Shown piece by piece: positions 1 to 12,302 of a stretch of 64,000 nucleotides of DNA. Numbering within the stretch: position 1 is the first letter of the stretch; every line of letters begins with the position of its first letter. Origin of the DNA: Ophiobolus disseminans (taxonomy: Eukaryota; Ascomycota; Dothideomycetes; Pleosporales; Phaeosphaeriaceae); the NCBI GenBank assembly GCA_010093685.1, contig MU006247.1, forward strand, positions 124,001-188,000, written 5' to 3'. The translations under genes were made by a program, and so were the position numbers. The notes beneath the pieces are model-generated. The model made no database searches. It had not been told where the DNA came from and saw only the letters and a list, made by a program, of their open reading frames with translations.

Positions 1-1
1 T

Positions 2-3000
2 CGTCACGTGCAGATCGTTTTACGAATCTACCGATCTATCTCAGAGATTCTCACTGGCTTTGACGTCGATTGTTCTTGTGCTGCTTATGACGGTAACCAG
101 GTTTACGCTAGTCCTCGTGCTCTGGCTGCGTACATGACCCAAATCAATACCATCGACCTGACGCGTCGTTCCCCATCGTATGAAAATCGCTTGTCGAAGT
201 ACTCGCACCGAGGATTCGAGGTCTATTGGCCACTCATCGACCGCTCACGCATCGATCCGACCCTTTTTGAGCGCTCGTTTGGCCGCACGCTTGGACTTGC
301 GAGGCTATTGGTTCTCGAGAAGCTTCCCAAGAATACCGACAGAGAGGCGTATGTTGATCAACGCCGTGCTGAGCGGGGCAGGCCGACCATCAACCGATGG
401 GCTACACGCAAACTGAGAGGGAACATGAAAGACGACCATGATGACGAGGTTGCTGAGTGGGTTGAGACGGACGAAGTCAGCGATTACCACACGTTCACTA
501 TCCCGTATGGTCCCAAGTATCATGCGCGAAAGATTGAGCGGCTGCTGTACGCCAAGGATCTTCTTCTCAATGCAGAATGGAACCTACCTAAGGAGCGAGA
601 GACAACGCTGCACCGGCACCCGGCATTCTTTGGGAATGCGACTGATGTGATCGGCGATTGCTGCGGCTACTGCCCCAAACCCACGACGCCCGAGGATGAG
701 GAGATCGCCAAAGAGGAGGGCAAGATATACGTATCTGGAAGTCTATCCTTCATCAAAGATGATCCTGGGCGACAGACAATTGGGTCTTTCAACCCTCTCA
801 CAGACGACGACTGGACGGAGATGGCTTACGTCGGCAACACTGCAAGACTCTGTCAGGCGATCGTTGAGGGTGATCTCGACCACGTCCAGGACTGGCTAAG
901 TCAAGACGAAGCAGATCCCAATCGACGAGACTATACCGGGCGCACCCCTCTTCATTTGGCTGTGACAAGCTCCACTCCAGAGATCGTCCAGGCACTCATT
1001 GATGCCGGGGCACGGATCGTTGCTCGTTTGTTCGATGGCAAGACTGCTCTTCACCTTGCTGCTATGCGTGGTGAGACAGCTATGGTCAAGTCTCTACTCA
1101 TCAAAAGTGAAGCCAACGAAGAGAAAGAAGTAGAAAAGGAGGATGCCAAGAAGGCTGCCCAGAAACTCCTCGAGTCTCAAAGTGGTACAACCAAGACAAA
1201 GGCCACTGAGGACGAGATCATGCAAGACTCTGATCACGAGCACACTGATGAAAGTGAGGACGACGATATTGACATGCTTGACGACGAGTCTGAAAATGCA
1301 GACGCAACAACCGAGGGATCTGCTATTAAGATCGATCGCAACAAGCCGCAAGAGCACGAGAACCTACCAGAAGACGCCAACGAAGACGAGCCCGATGTTT
1401 ACGACGTCAACGTTGTGGCATGGGATGCGCCAGTATCTGCCCTCCATCTTGCCATTGTAAACGGTCATGTAGACGTGGTCAAGGTCCTTGTTCAGGAATT
1501 TGGTGCTGATGTGCTACTACCGATCAAACTTTTCAACGATTACAGCAAGACACCTCGTGCGGCAATCTTGCCAGTCGTGCTTGCGTTGCAACTTTCTCCT
1601 GAGAAGGCCAAAGAAATGACCAAGACGCTGATTGGCCTCGGTGCGTCACCAGCCCAGGCTGACATCGAACATGTGACGGCGTTACACTACTTTACTGCAC
1701 GCGGAGCAGAACTTCTCAGCACCATGATCTCAGCGGATCAACCTGCAGCAAAAAGAGCAGTCAACCATCTCTCTATGAGTGGCAGTGAGTGGAGTCCGCA
1801 GGCAAAAAGCGTGTTGCATACAGCGATTGAGTATGGCGATGCTAATGGAGTGGATGTCCTGTTGGAGCTCGGCGCAAAGCCGCAGATCGACTTTGCGACC
1901 TACATCACGTCATTCAAGCTCAAGTGGGATGCTCGAGGCGATGCTGAGCGAAACGAAAACGTGTTCAAGCACAATTTTGAGCAGGCTGTGATTTCCGCTA
2001 CTAACGCCGAGATGCCCTCTACCGTCCCGAAACTTCTGGACGCTGGAGCGGATGTAAACAGCCTGACACCAAGCGCTTGGAGAATAACGGGACAATCTAG
2101 CTACTACGAGCCGAATGTTGGCAGTCTACTGGACATTGTCCGCAACAAGATCACAGCACTGCGAACCTTCGTTGAAACCGGCCAGGTTACGGATAACAAT
2201 TCTAACTGGGGATTCACTGGCTACAAAAGCAAGCTCTTCGAACCGATTCCTCTGAAGGATGACTCTGAATATCTCCAAGATTACGAAGATCATTCGTACG
2301 CGCATTGGTTGGTGACGAAACAGATCGAACAAGCCAGAATGACCTACAACAGCGATTTGAAAATCTATAATGAGTGGTTAAATTCGCAAAAGGAGCCCAA
2401 AGGCACAAACGAGAAGAAGGCGGCAGCCCAGGCCCTCTTGATGGAATTCGAGGCCCTCGAGACGAATCTTCTTTCACGAGATGCAAAAACCTTCAAGGAC
2501 CTCTACCCCGACATTGAGCGGCAGAAGGAAAACCCATACTCGTCTGGCTACAATTGGGAACCAGAACCACCAAAGCCCTGGAAACAGGTCCTGACCTTCC
2601 AACTTCCTGACTTGACTGATGAGAGGCGAGCCGCCTATGTCAAGCTGTTCCAGGCATGCTGGGATGCGGATTTGCCGACGATCAAGGAGCTCACCTTGGC
2701 AATATGGGGTGACAGTCAAACTCCCCTCCAGATCGCCGTGCAAGACTCCCAGAATTACTCGCCCTTTTCTATCGCTGTTTTGCGCAAGCATTTTGACGTC
2801 GCCAAAGCAATCCTGGAGATTGCACATGCGCAGTATGCACCCGAGGAAAAGGTGGGAGCCAAGCACACCCTCCAGGCCAGGGAGGAAGATGATGAGAGCG
2901 CTAGTGGCGACGACGCCGACTTTGAGATCTACGCCGAGATTGTGGACGATCGCTTCACCGTCGAGAATATTGGGGAGGTGCAGAACCAGGTGAAGAGCAA

Positions 3001-4917
3001 CATCACTCCGCTGAAGATGATGTCATGGTATTGCCCAGTCTATCGTTTCCTTGAGGATGACGATCCTTCACGACCGTGAGTTCCTTTCCTATGCTTTTGC
3101 GGACACACGGCTTCTGCGACCGGCTATTACATGTCCAAGTAATGTCTGCTAACTGCAAATTTAGGGCATGGGTACCGCCTGTGAGTTCCTATGGAGGGTA
3201 TTCTAGAACATCGTTTCGAAGCGACCGTCGTACACCAAGGAAGGTGCTGAAAGATGCGGTAAATGAGCGGACATACGGTACTCCGTCGCAGCCTGTACAA
3301 GAAGTTATATCCGAGATGTTGAAACCCAACAATCTATTCCAGTTCGCGATTTTCCTGGATGATGCGGCTCTAGTGGACGCTTTACTCGCCATGGGTGAGG
3401 AGTTCACACTTCGCAAGATGGGAGCTACCGAGGACAACGCCTCCAAGTTCTTCCGCTTCGAGGAAGCAGATTTCTTATACGCGATACGCCTTGGCAGAAT
3501 TAGGCTACTCGAAAGTATTATCAAGCGCACAGGCTCGGGCATTCCCCTCGACGAACTTGTCAAGAAGAGCGGCATCGAGATCGAAGTATCCGAGAAGCCC
3601 AAATCCTACCAAGGTCTCTCCGTCCACGGAAAGAAGCGAGCAGATTGGGCTAATGCTGGAAGAGAAACCCAGGCTGAGGTCAAGGGTGCCCAACACCCAC
3701 CTCTGCTTCATGCTGCTCGAGTTGGTAGCTTGGAGAGTGTCGAGTGGTTCTCAAGCAACGCTGCCACACGCTGCTACTTGGAGTTTGCAGACAACTACAA
3801 AGATGACGCTCAGATCAAAAATCTCGCGAAGGCCAAGGACGGCCTGGAGACTGCTATCACCAAATGGCTGGATTTGCGATCCCACCTGCTGATCCATTGC
3901 GTGGTTCTGGGCGCAACAAATGAAAACTCGTTGAATCTGCTCCGACATCTCTGTAAGACGCATCCTGCGGCCCTCAATCATCGATCTGCAAGCGGATTGA
4001 CTCCTCTCCACCTCGCATTCAACTTGCACAGAGTGCAGATGGTAACGATTCTTCTCGAAGCTGGCGCCGACCAAACAACTCGAAACAACGTTGGCGCCAA
4101 TATCGTGCACTCGATCCTCAACGACAAATTCCTTGAAGACCATCATGTAGACCGCATACGCGAGTTGTTTGGTCTCATCGACTCGCGTCTCGTCGCTAGC
4201 TTGTTCACAGAACGCACTACGGAATTTCCTGGGGCGGCCACACCACTCGCACGTTGGATCCACGCCAACGTCCGACCAAATAACTACGGTAACAGCTTCG
4301 CACCCGGCCGTGAGAAGTTTGTTCAACTCGTCCTCGAGTTCAGCAAAGGCGAGGACCTCAACCTCGTCAACGGTGAAGGAGACACGCCCGTCCACGCGGC
4401 CGTTCGCTACCACGCCGACGCTGTTCTGCGTGTTATGCTCGAATGCCGCCCTGAGCTCATCTTCCGCGAAAACGCATCAGGTCGTACACCGTTCGAAGTC
4501 GCAGAAGACGCGTACCTCGCGGAAGAAGTGTTCAAAGATGCGCCACCCATCTCACTGGGCTCGGACCGTTACTGGCGCGCAGGTGGTAGTCGTCGCCGCA
4601 CACAAAGAGCCTTACGGTCGTATCCGCTGTTGGGTGAGAAGCCCGAGACCTTCGTCGAGGAGCATGAAGATGGGCGCTCGGGCATTGAGAAGGTTTTCGA
4701 AGTCTGTCGAGAGTTCAAGGATAAGGCTGAGGGCCGGAAGCGCAAGTTGGTCAGCCTGGTGGAGGCGAATGAGGTTGCTAAACGCTTGGCGCTGAAGAAG
4801 ACTGCCGCATGGCAGGATGAGGAAGAGAAACTTAAGAGGGAGAAGTATGGCGAGGAGGGGGTTGTGGGGGATGAGGTGAGTGTTTGGTGGTATATGGGAT
4901 TGCAAGCGACTGGCTAG
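2..4917 (+). CDS. large ankyrin-repeat protein, 5' end outside window
   Basis: Two long open frames are joined by one intron at 3076-3164 (GTGAGT donor, TGCTAAC branch, TTAG acceptor, 89 bp, splitting a Pro codon), giving more than 1,630 residues. The frame is already open at the left edge and the first possible start is only GTG, so the true N-terminus lies upstream or behind an intron. Ankyrin repeats are visible near residues 310-368 (TPLHLAV, TALHLAA), near 475-505 (ALHLAIVNGHVDVV), and in the second exon (LTPLHLAFN, ADQTTRNN, TPVHAAVRYHADAVL). A Glu/Asp/Lys-rich acidic spacer separates the first pair of repeats from the next. The N-terminal 200 residues look like a conserved fungal region of unknown role. 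Ankyrin repeats mediate protein-protein contacts, but no enzymatic domain is visible and the function cannot be assigned. The last residues could change if a GTGAGT near 4875 is used as a donor. Confidence 0.85.
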
Positions 4918-5097
4918 GTGTACGAAGTGAAACGGTTTCGCAGGTTTGTTTGAGAGGACACGGCCGCGAGAATCATAAATGTGCTGTGATGTCAAATTGC
5001 ATGCTATTAAAACATGAGTCCCAACTTGCAGAATAGAGAGACTGATAACGAGGGAAATTTAAACTATAATTATGCAATTACAGATTATAAAACTTAC

Positions 5098-6150
5098 CTA
5101 AGTATTTCTTTGTAATGGATCATTGAACTTCCATAGGGCCTCGGCCTCAGCCGCGCTCCGCATACTCTGCTCCTCCCGGAAAGCCCGGTAAAGTCCGCAG
5201 AAATGCGTTGCAGCGGCCAACACTACTAGGACGTGGAAGATCTGGTGGCTGGAGCCCCAGATGTCGAATTTCCCTGAGAACCATTTTTCGGGGATGCGAG
5301 CTGCGTAGATGACAGCTCCAAGGATGTATAATATGCCTTGGAGGACGACGTAGTTTAGGCCTGCGGCAACTTGCATGTGCTCGACGCCATAGATGCGGAT
5401 GCCATGTATGACCGGAAAGACAGCAGACAGCCCCATGAGGACAAACATGAGTGCGCGGAAAGGCCTCAGCGCCGGCGTCCTGAATTTGGAGTGCGTGGAC
5501 ACGACAGACGTACACGCCGCAAGTGTCGTAATCTACCCCATGTCAGTAACCTGTTTCAAGACACTAGAATCTATACTCACCATGGCCCAATACCTCCTCA
5601 TCAACTCCGGATCCCGCTGAAACCCATAAAACACCACCGGCACAAAACTGCCCCAGATCAAAAGAACGATCCCCGCATAATCCAGCTGATTTCCAAACCT
5701 CGCCACCTCGTGCGAATGATTGCTAATCGTATGGTACGTCGCGCTCATGCCCAGACACGCAATCGCACCAGCAAAGAAACATGCAAAGACGTACACATCT
5801 TCGTGAGTGGAGGTCGAGTACGAGGATGCGATGGAGCGAAATACGAGTATGGAGACGAAGAAGGCGAGGATGGCGCCGAAGAGGTGCGTGTAGATGTTCA
5901 CGGTCTCGTTGTGGAGGTAGAGGAGGGATTGGAGGGATTTTAAGTAGGAGTTTGATTGTGGGCGGTAGCCGGAGATGATGTAGTGGTTGTCTTGTTGCCA
6001 GGGGGAGATTTCGTGCCAGAGGTATGTGAGTTTTTGTTCAATTTTTCGTTCAATTTCTTTTGTGGTCTCGAGCGTAGAGGAAGCTGCTTTTTTGGTGTCG
6101 ATGGCCGAGGAGGTGGCATTTTTCGCGGTAGCATCTTTTGCGGCGGACAT
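5098..6150 (-). CDS. PAQR / Izh-type seven-transmembrane protein (hemolysin III family)
   Basis: Complement of join(5098..5532, 5581..6150), 334 residues. The 48-bp intron has a GTGAGT donor, a CTGAC branch and a TAG acceptor, and it joins RRYWAM to ITTLAAC in phase 0. The family signature is complete: motif A E-x2-N-x3-H (HNETVNIYTH), motif B with SATYHT and LDYAGI, and motif C H-x3-H (SSHQIFHVLVV). Several hydrophobic segments fit a seven-helix membrane protein. In yeast the family (Izh1-4) affects zinc and sterol homeostasis, and in animals it includes adiponectin and progestin receptors; the His/Asp residues are thought to bind zinc. The ATG at 6150 was chosen because it opens a typical polar N-terminus. 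An upstream in-frame ATG at 6252 would add 34 unlikely residues. The exact paralogue is not determined. Confidence 0.92.
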
Positions 6151-6640
6151 TGTGAATGGATTTCGAAGGCTAGGGTCAATAGCGAGGGTGTAAGATCTGG
6201 GTTTATGTGGAGTTAGAAGGCATATATATTGTTGATGCGTTGAGAAGCACATGTTAGGACTACCTACTCGGATGACATCTGAAGGAAGCTAGGCCGTATT
6301 TGGCGCAGGTTGCGAGAGACCGGACAGTGAATGCCTCGGTCTCTTTTCTACCAATGATTCATGACTGGTTCTGATCTTGACTTGAACTCCTGGTAAACAC
6401 ATTGAGCAGGGACAATGATCGGGAATGGTGAAGGCATATCATATTCGGAGGTGCCCCACTTTCGCCGAGGCATCCCTCACATCCCTCACATCCCACCTTC
6501 CTCGAAGTCAAGTGTCACTTCCTCACATCGCGATGAGTGGAATACGAATTTGAAGAATGGCGCACTTCAGTTTCTACGCGCTTGACATGACCTGACCTGA
6601 CTATCCTCACCTCAATCCCCCACATCATCTCTCCACCGCC
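6151..6640. other. intergenic, presumed divergent promoter region
   Basis: This 490-bp gap lies between the starts of the PAQR gene (minus) and the 6641 gene (plus). It contains short repeated CACATCCC stretches near 6477-6493 and CT-rich sequence just before 6641. No open frame or RNA gene can be supported here. Confidence 0.5.
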
Positions 6641-7609
6641 ATGCGTTCCTCGGAACCCATCCGCCCCAGCAGCCGTCGCGGCGCGTCAGGCGCATGGAAC
6701 CGCCTCAAGCCCGTCCGCGAAGACGTCCTCGAGACATACGGCCTACCTTCCAAGGGCGAGACCCGTCTCAACGACTTCAAAACGCAAGAAACATACCTGA
6801 ACCGCATAATCGAGCGGTACATGAAGCTCTGCGCCCTCAACCGCGAACAACTCGACCGCCTCTTCGCGTCCGTCAGCTCTGCATCGCCCGACCTCACCAG
6901 CTCCTTCTCCTCGCTGTCCCTCGGCCTCGCGTCTTCGAAACACGCCCCGGCCCCCCCGGCCGCAACTGAGAACCGCACGCCTGCTAGCTCAACACCACAA
7001 ACCACGGCTGCGACGTCGATCAAGGAACTCGAGACAGTTCTCACGGCGCTCAGAAAATTGAGAGAGGCTATCACGGCCAGCAACCGCACAGACGTGTTTG
7101 CACGACGCGCATACTACTTCAACATCCACGTCGCAATCCTCTGCCACGACTGGGAATCCTATGTGCCCGCACTCCACACATTGCTCAACGCCCTGCACCC
7201 ACGCAACCCGCTGCCACCCCACGACCTAAAGGATTTCGTCGGCCTGCACATCCTCGACCTCGTATGCCGACAAGGCGACTACGCCGGCGCGCGCGAAGTA
7301 AAGCTGCGCTACGCCTACTCGGACCGGCGGGTAGAAATGGTGATGAGCAGCCTCGTGGCTGACGACTGGGTGAATTACTGGCGCATGAGGCGCAGCGTGG
7401 ACGGATACCAGAGGAGCGTTATGCAGTGGGCGGACGGCGGGGTGCGGGTGCATGCGCTCAAGTGTCTCGGGAAAGCGTATTTGCGTGCTGATAGGCGGTT
7501 TGTGGAGCGTGTGGCGGAGAGGGGGTGGGAGGAGTTGGTGAGTGATGGTGTGGGGTGGGAGTTGGGCGAGGGGGACAAGGTTGTGATTCAGAAGCCGAAG
7601 GCGCGGTAA
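6641..7609 (+). CDS. putative CSN8/PSMD8/eIF3K-family (PCI-like) protein
   Basis: Single-exon frame of 322 residues with a good ATG context (CCGCCATGCG). After a Ser/Pro-rich linker (about 85-125) comes a helical region with alternating hydrophobic residues, RRAYYFNIHVAILCHDW, followed by FVGLHILDLVCRQGDY and a segment around DDWVNYWRM. This layout resembles the CSN8/PSMD8/eIF3K domain found in COP9 signalosome subunit 8, proteasome Rpn12 and eIF3k, which act as helical scaffolds in those complexes. The assignment is from recalled fold-like features, not from a diagnostic motif, so the complex it joins is unknown. It is convergent with the SSF1-like gene, whose 3' end is 88 bp away. Confidence 0.75.
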   Translation: MRSSEPIRPSSRRGASGAWNRLKPVREDVLETYGLPSKGETRLNDFKTQETYLNRIIERYMKLCALNREQLDRLFASVSSASPDLTSSFSSLSLGLASSKHAPAPPAATENRTPASSTPQTTAATSIKELETVLTALRKLREAITASNRTDVFARRAYYFNIHVAILCHDWESYVPALHTLLNALHPRNPLPPHDLKDFVGLHILDLVCRQGDYAGAREVKLRYAYSDRRVEMVMSSLVADDWVNYWRMRRSVDGYQRSVMQWADGGVRVHALKCLGKAYLRADRRFVERVAERGWEELVSDGVGWELGEGDKVVIQKPKAR

Positions 7610-7697
7610 GACGAGGCGTAGATATACCCAGACATGAACGAAATATGCCATGCGAGAAGCTTGAATCGGGTATCATTACTTTGAACAACTTTTACAT

Positions 7698-9114
7698 CTA
7701 CTCCGCATCCTCCATCTCCTCATCTTCATCTTCTTCCGCACCACCCTCCGCATCTCCATCCTCATCATGCCACACATCGTCATCCATATCATACTCCTCA
7801 AACTCATCCACCAACTCATCCTCGTCGCGCTCTTCCTCCTCTCCCTCCTTAGCCCCACCATTCGCCGCCCTCTCCGCCTTCTTCTTCTCCACATTCTCCT
7901 TCTGAACCCGTCTCCGCTCTTCCCTCTCCTTATTCCGCACCGCCCACTTCTTCTCCAGCGCCTGTTCCTCGGCCTTGCTCTTGGTGATGAACTCGTGCCA
8001 CATGATTTTGCCCGAGCAGACGTCTTCCTCGACTTTTGTCAAGCGGAGTTTCATGCGAGGGCCCAGCTCGACGAGCTTGACGGCGCGCTTCTCGACGCGG
8101 GGTTTTGTGCCGCGGGCGCGTGCATTGTTGGGTGTTTCGCCCGCTCGCAGTTTCTCCTTCTCGCGGCGGGATAGGACTTTTTGGCGCACGGGGGCGCTGA
8201 CTTCGACTTCGTTTTCGCCTTCGGTGTCGGGCTCGGTCTCTGAGGCGGATGTGTAGCCTGCAGCGGAGGGATCAAGCATGTAGTCGGCAACATCTGACAG
8301 CTTTGACAAGTCGGGCAGGGCGCGCTTCTTCTTGTCTTTGCTACCCAGCAACTTCTCTGCTGCGTACAGGCGGCGGATAGCCTTTGGGACGCCGGTGATC
8401 TTTGTGGTGATGGCGTAGTGGCGGAGGGAGATTGTATAAGAGCCGGTTTCTTGTGACGGGGGTTCTCGGTTCAGGAGGAGGACACGCTTTATGGTGTGGA
8501 GGGGTGTTGTGTGTGGCTGGATGGGTGGAAACAGGCCCTGGAACATGTCCGTCACAAGCTTTTCGAGGTGTTTCGGCGGTGCAGCGTCGCCTAAGCGTTC
8601 GCGCTCGGCGTCGGTGGTGAGGAAGTTGTTCATGACAAGGAGAGGGGCGACTAGGTAGTCGTTTGCGCCGGCGCGCGGGTGTCGCATTGACTTGAAGATG
8701 TCTTTACATAGCGAGTAGTTCTGGACGCGGAAGTGAAGGGTCGGACCGCGTGGGGTACGTGCGAGTCGTAGGTTTGTGTTGCCAGATTCTGAGCGCGAGA
8801 AGAGGAGGAGATGTGATACACCGAGAGGGCCTAGGAGACGTTAGAGTTGGTCTCATTAGGAAGAAAGTGAGATGTCGCATACCGCACATGGTGGTGTAGT
8901 CCCTGAGCTTGTTCGCCCTCCTCTCCTTCAAGCGCACTGCTGTGTCCGGCTCCATGACATGCCTCACATCCTGCACCAGCTGGCTGACGCTGCCTCCGAC
9001 CTCTTGCGCGCCGATGCGAATGACCATGCTCTTGGGCTGCCCATTCTGCGGCTTCTTCGACTTCTCCTTATCTTGCGCCGACTGCCTTTTTCTCTGGCTG
9101 CTTCCTCGGGCCAT
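7698..9114 (-). CDS. SSF1: ribosome biogenesis protein Ssf1/Peter Pan (Brix domain)
   Basis: Complement of join(7698..8830, 8883..9114), 454 residues. The 52-bp intron splits the glycine codon in CGPLGVSH. The N-terminus carries the Ssf signature: SMVIRIGAQEVGGSVSQL, MEPDTAVRLKER and NKLRDYTTMCG. The Brix-domain continuation includes LFSRSESGNTNLRLART, RGPTLHF and MRHPRAGANDYLVAPLLV. The C-terminal third is highly charged with Lys/Glu blocks and ends in acidic runs, as is typical of Ssf1/PPAN. In yeast the protein binds 27S pre-rRNA and is needed for 60S subunit assembly in the nucleolus. It is transcribed head to head with the RRP3 helicase gene, with 176 bp between start codons. No damage is seen. 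Confidence 0.95.
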
Positions 9115-9290
9115 TTTGACGTCTCAATCGTGTATTCGTGTTTTGGTGTTGAAGCGCGGATGCTTTTGAACTTTTTTGCCAACCTCGAAATCTTGGCGGG
9201 CTTATCTTATCGCCGAACGCTAGCGTCAACTTTTTCCACTGATACCGACTTCACTCGGGCGCAATCCTGCACACAACACGCACAGCAGTT
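9115..9290. promoter_or_regulatory. bidirectional promoter SSF1-RRP3 with PAC-like site
   Basis: Only 176 bp separate the start codons of two divergent rRNA-processing genes, so they must share promoter DNA. On the minus strand, positions 9204-9213 read GCGATAAGAT, one mismatch from the PAC element (GCGATGAGMT) known from yeast ribosome-biogenesis promoters. T-rich tracts flank it at 9170-9178 and 9231-9236. Whether PAC works in this fungus is not shown by the sequence. Confidence 0.45.
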
Positions 9291-11191
9291 ATGAGCGACT
9301 TCAAGAGGAGGAGACTGGACGGCGCAAGGCCTGAGAACAATACCACATCAGAGCGGAGACCACAAAAACCCTCGAAGCCGCCACATACGAAATCCACATC
9401 GAAGCCCGTCGCAAAGCCTCCACCACCGCCGCCAGAACCTGAATCGAGCGACGATGACTCCGAGTTTGGAGGTTTTAGTGAGGACGAAGAAGACACAAAA
9501 GTAGTTTCACTGCCAAAGCGCGCCGCATCAAATGGTCACGAGTCGTCCGCGAGAAGCACCAGCCCCGACGCCGAGTCTGATCCTGGGTCGGATGAGGAAG
9601 ATTCTGAATCTGAGCCCGACCCAACGCCCAAATTCGTCTCAGAGGCTGGTTCCAAGACAGACGAAGCCATTTCAGAGGCTGATCCTAAGCCAGAAGATGC
9701 CATAAAAACATTCGAGGACTTGGGCGTAAGAGAGGAGTTATGTGACGCGTGCACGAACCTGGGCTTCACACGAGCGACTCCAATCCAGAGAGAAGCTATC
9801 CCTTTGGCTCTTGCTGGACGCGATATTATTGGACTGGCAGAGACTGGTTCCGGAAAGACTGCGGCCTTCGTTTTGCCCATTCTACAGGCCCTCTTGGACA
9901 AGCCACAACCCCTCTTCGCTCTTATAATGGCACCAACGAGAGAGTTGGCGTATCAGATAGCACAGCAAGTTGATGCCCTTGGAGCCATCATCAACGTCAA
10001 GAGTGCAACCTTGGTGGGCGGTAAGGAACTCGTATAGAAATTGAGTCCGAAACGACACTGATTTTGCGCAGGAATGGACATGGTTCCTCAAGCTATTGCC
10101 CTGTCGAAGAGGCCTCATATAGTTGTGTAAGTAAATGTGCATCCATCACCTGTGTACGAGACGGTCACTAACTGGTGTCTCAACGTTTAGGGCTACTCCT
10201 GGACGCCTACTAGGTAAGCATCACACAGACTTACCATTCAGACGTACGCTAACTTCGTCAACCTGCAGACCACCTGACGAACACGAAAGGCTTCTCCCTA
10301 AAGCACCTCAAGTACCTAGTACTGGACGAAGCCGACCGTCTTCTCGACCTAGACTTCGGCGAGATTCTCGACAATATCCTAAAAGCACTCCCACGAGAGG
10401 GACGTCACACCTATCTCTTCTCCGCAACCCTGAACACAAAGGTCGAGGGCCTCCAGAGAGCCGCTCTCAAGAACCCAGTGAGAGTCTCCATATCCTCCCA
10501 CAGCCACCAAGTCGTCGCCACCCTCCTCCAGCGCTTCATCCTGGTCCCGCACAAATTCAAAGACCTCTACCTCATCCACCTCCTCAACGACAACATCGGC
10601 CACGCAACCATCCTCTTCACCCGTACCGTCAACGAAACCCAACGCATAGCCATCCTCCTCCGCACACTCGGCTTCCAAGCCCTCCCCCTCCACGGCCAGT
10701 TATCCCAATCCAACCGCCTCGGCGCTCTCAACAAATTCAAGTCCAAAGCCAGAGACATCCTCGTCGCAACAGACGTCGCTGCCCGCGGCCTCGACATCCC
10801 ATCCGTCGACCTTGTCATCAACTTCGACCTCCCACAAGACTCGGACACATATGTCCACCGCGTAGGCCGCACAGCACGCGCTGGCAAGTCAGGAAAGGCT
10901 GTGAGTTTCGTAACGCAGTACGATACCGAGATCTTTCAACGCATCGAACACGCTCTAGGCAAGAAGATCGACGAAGAAGTCATTAGTAGAGACGAGGCTA
11001 TGGTGCTTGCGGAGCGCGTGGGCGAGGCACAGAGAGAGGCTGTTAAGCAGATGAAGAATCTGCATGATTTGAAGAAGAGCGGGAGGGGTAGAGGAGGTGG
11101 CGGCGGCGGTGGAATGACGAGAGGTGGAGGACGAGGTGGAAGGGGAGGTAGGGGGAGGGGACGCGATCATATGGATAGGGATGAGGGTTGA
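9291..11191 (+). CDS. RRP3: ATP-dependent rRNA helicase Rrp3 (DEAD-box, DDX47 type)
   Basis: Join(9291..10020, 10072..10126, 10191..10213, 10269..11191), 576 residues. Three small introns (51, 64 and 55 bp) surround a 55-bp and a 23-bp exon, and all junctions keep the frame through GGMDMVP, HIVVATPGRLL and DHLTNTKGF. All helicase motifs are present: Q motif about 140-166, Walker A AETGSGKT at 183-190, PTRELA 215-220, DEAD 289-292, SAT 321-323, and the C-terminal HRVGRTARAG. The N-terminal 135 residues are acidic and disordered, and the C-terminus is Gly/Arg-rich (RGG-like). In yeast Rrp3 acts in the nucleolus in 18S rRNA maturation within the small-subunit processome. The divergent neighbour is the 60S factor Ssf1. 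Confidence 0.95.
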
Positions 11192-11273
11192 GTCTGTGGA
11201 AAATGATTTGTGGGTTTAATTTTTTTGATTGTATGTTGTTCTTCATGTTGATTCTGAAACGTTCAGACTACCC

Positions 11274-12302
11274 CTATCTCCCAGAAGTGATGTTCCTGGT
11301 CGCTCTCTCGCGGATGAAGTCGTCACTGTGCTTCAAGAATGTAGAGCCAAGAGGCTCTAGCTTCGCCACGTACGTGCGCTCATCGTCGGTGAGAGGGAGG
11401 TGACGGAACTCGCATCGACTGCCATACCTGCACACACTTGAGGTGGCAAAGTGTATCTGGCACAGACCGAGATCCCAACACCCATTCGAGCCGTACCGAC
11501 TTGGCCAGACTTTGCCGGTGCCATTGGTATATTTAATGTTGGCCTTAAAGTTACGGTACAATTTGTTGTCATGCGGCACCTCGGGATGTTCGTACTCGTT
11601 GTGGTCGCGAATGTCAGGGGTTGGATCAGGAGTCAAAGATGGCATGCGAGGTTGACGAGTGGGGGGCGCGCGACGGAGGCAGTCCTCGAGGTAATCGATC
11701 CTGGCTTTGAGCTTGTAGTTCTCCTGCTCCAGTTTACCTTTGTCGGTCTCAAGCTCGTTGATCTTCTGGTCGCGTCCAGTGACCTTGCTGCGTAACTTCA
11801 TGACCTTGCCTTTGTTCTCGCGCGAGGCTCGCTGGTAGCGAGTGACTTCCTCGTGACACTGCATCTTGCAATTGAGTAGGGCGAACTCTTGTGATGCATC
11901 TAGGTAACTGTGTGACTGACCTGCAGAGCGGCTGAGACTGGTGCGCCTTGCAGTCTGGTCGCGTAGAATTGCGCCTCCATCGACGCCGCCTGTGAGAGTT
12001 AGAGAACGCGCAATCTCGCGGATAGGCGCTGTTTGTACAAACCATCATCGTCGCCGAACTGCGAACGAGGCGCTTGAGGGCCCATGACCCAGTACTGGCT
12101 TTCTGTGTGAGTAATAGACAGACGCAATGCATCGCAGGAAGCAAGCTTACAGAGTCACTGACCTTATATTCGTATGTTTCGGAAGTTGAGGTGGTGCAGT
12201 CGGAGTGAATGAGTGCAGTCGTCGAAAGGGTATGTTGTGTAGGAGCCAAGCTATGTCGGCGATTTGCGGGTCGTCTAAGGTGGAGGTGACAGGGAACGGC
12301 AT
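11274..12302 (-). CDS. coiled-coil C-x9-C-x5-C-x3-H zinc-finger-like protein (family copy 1)
   Basis: Complement of join(11274..11989, 12043..12098, 12163..12302), 303 residues. The 53- and 64-bp introns were placed by hand and the exon sum keeps frame. The middle (HEEVTRYQRAS through ELETDKGKLEQENYKLKAR) is a clear coiled coil. A Pro-rich linker follows. The C-terminal module reads SRYGSNGCWDLGLC, then C-RYGSR-C-EFR-H, which gives a C-x9-C-x5-C-x3-H ligand pattern. Canonical CCCH fingers use x7-8, x5, x3, so RNA or DNA binding is plausible but unproven. Two related loci occur in this window at 44844-45778 and 46909-47980. The acceptor of the first intron could also be shifted a few bases, which would change the SQYW junction. 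The role is unknown. Confidence 0.75.
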
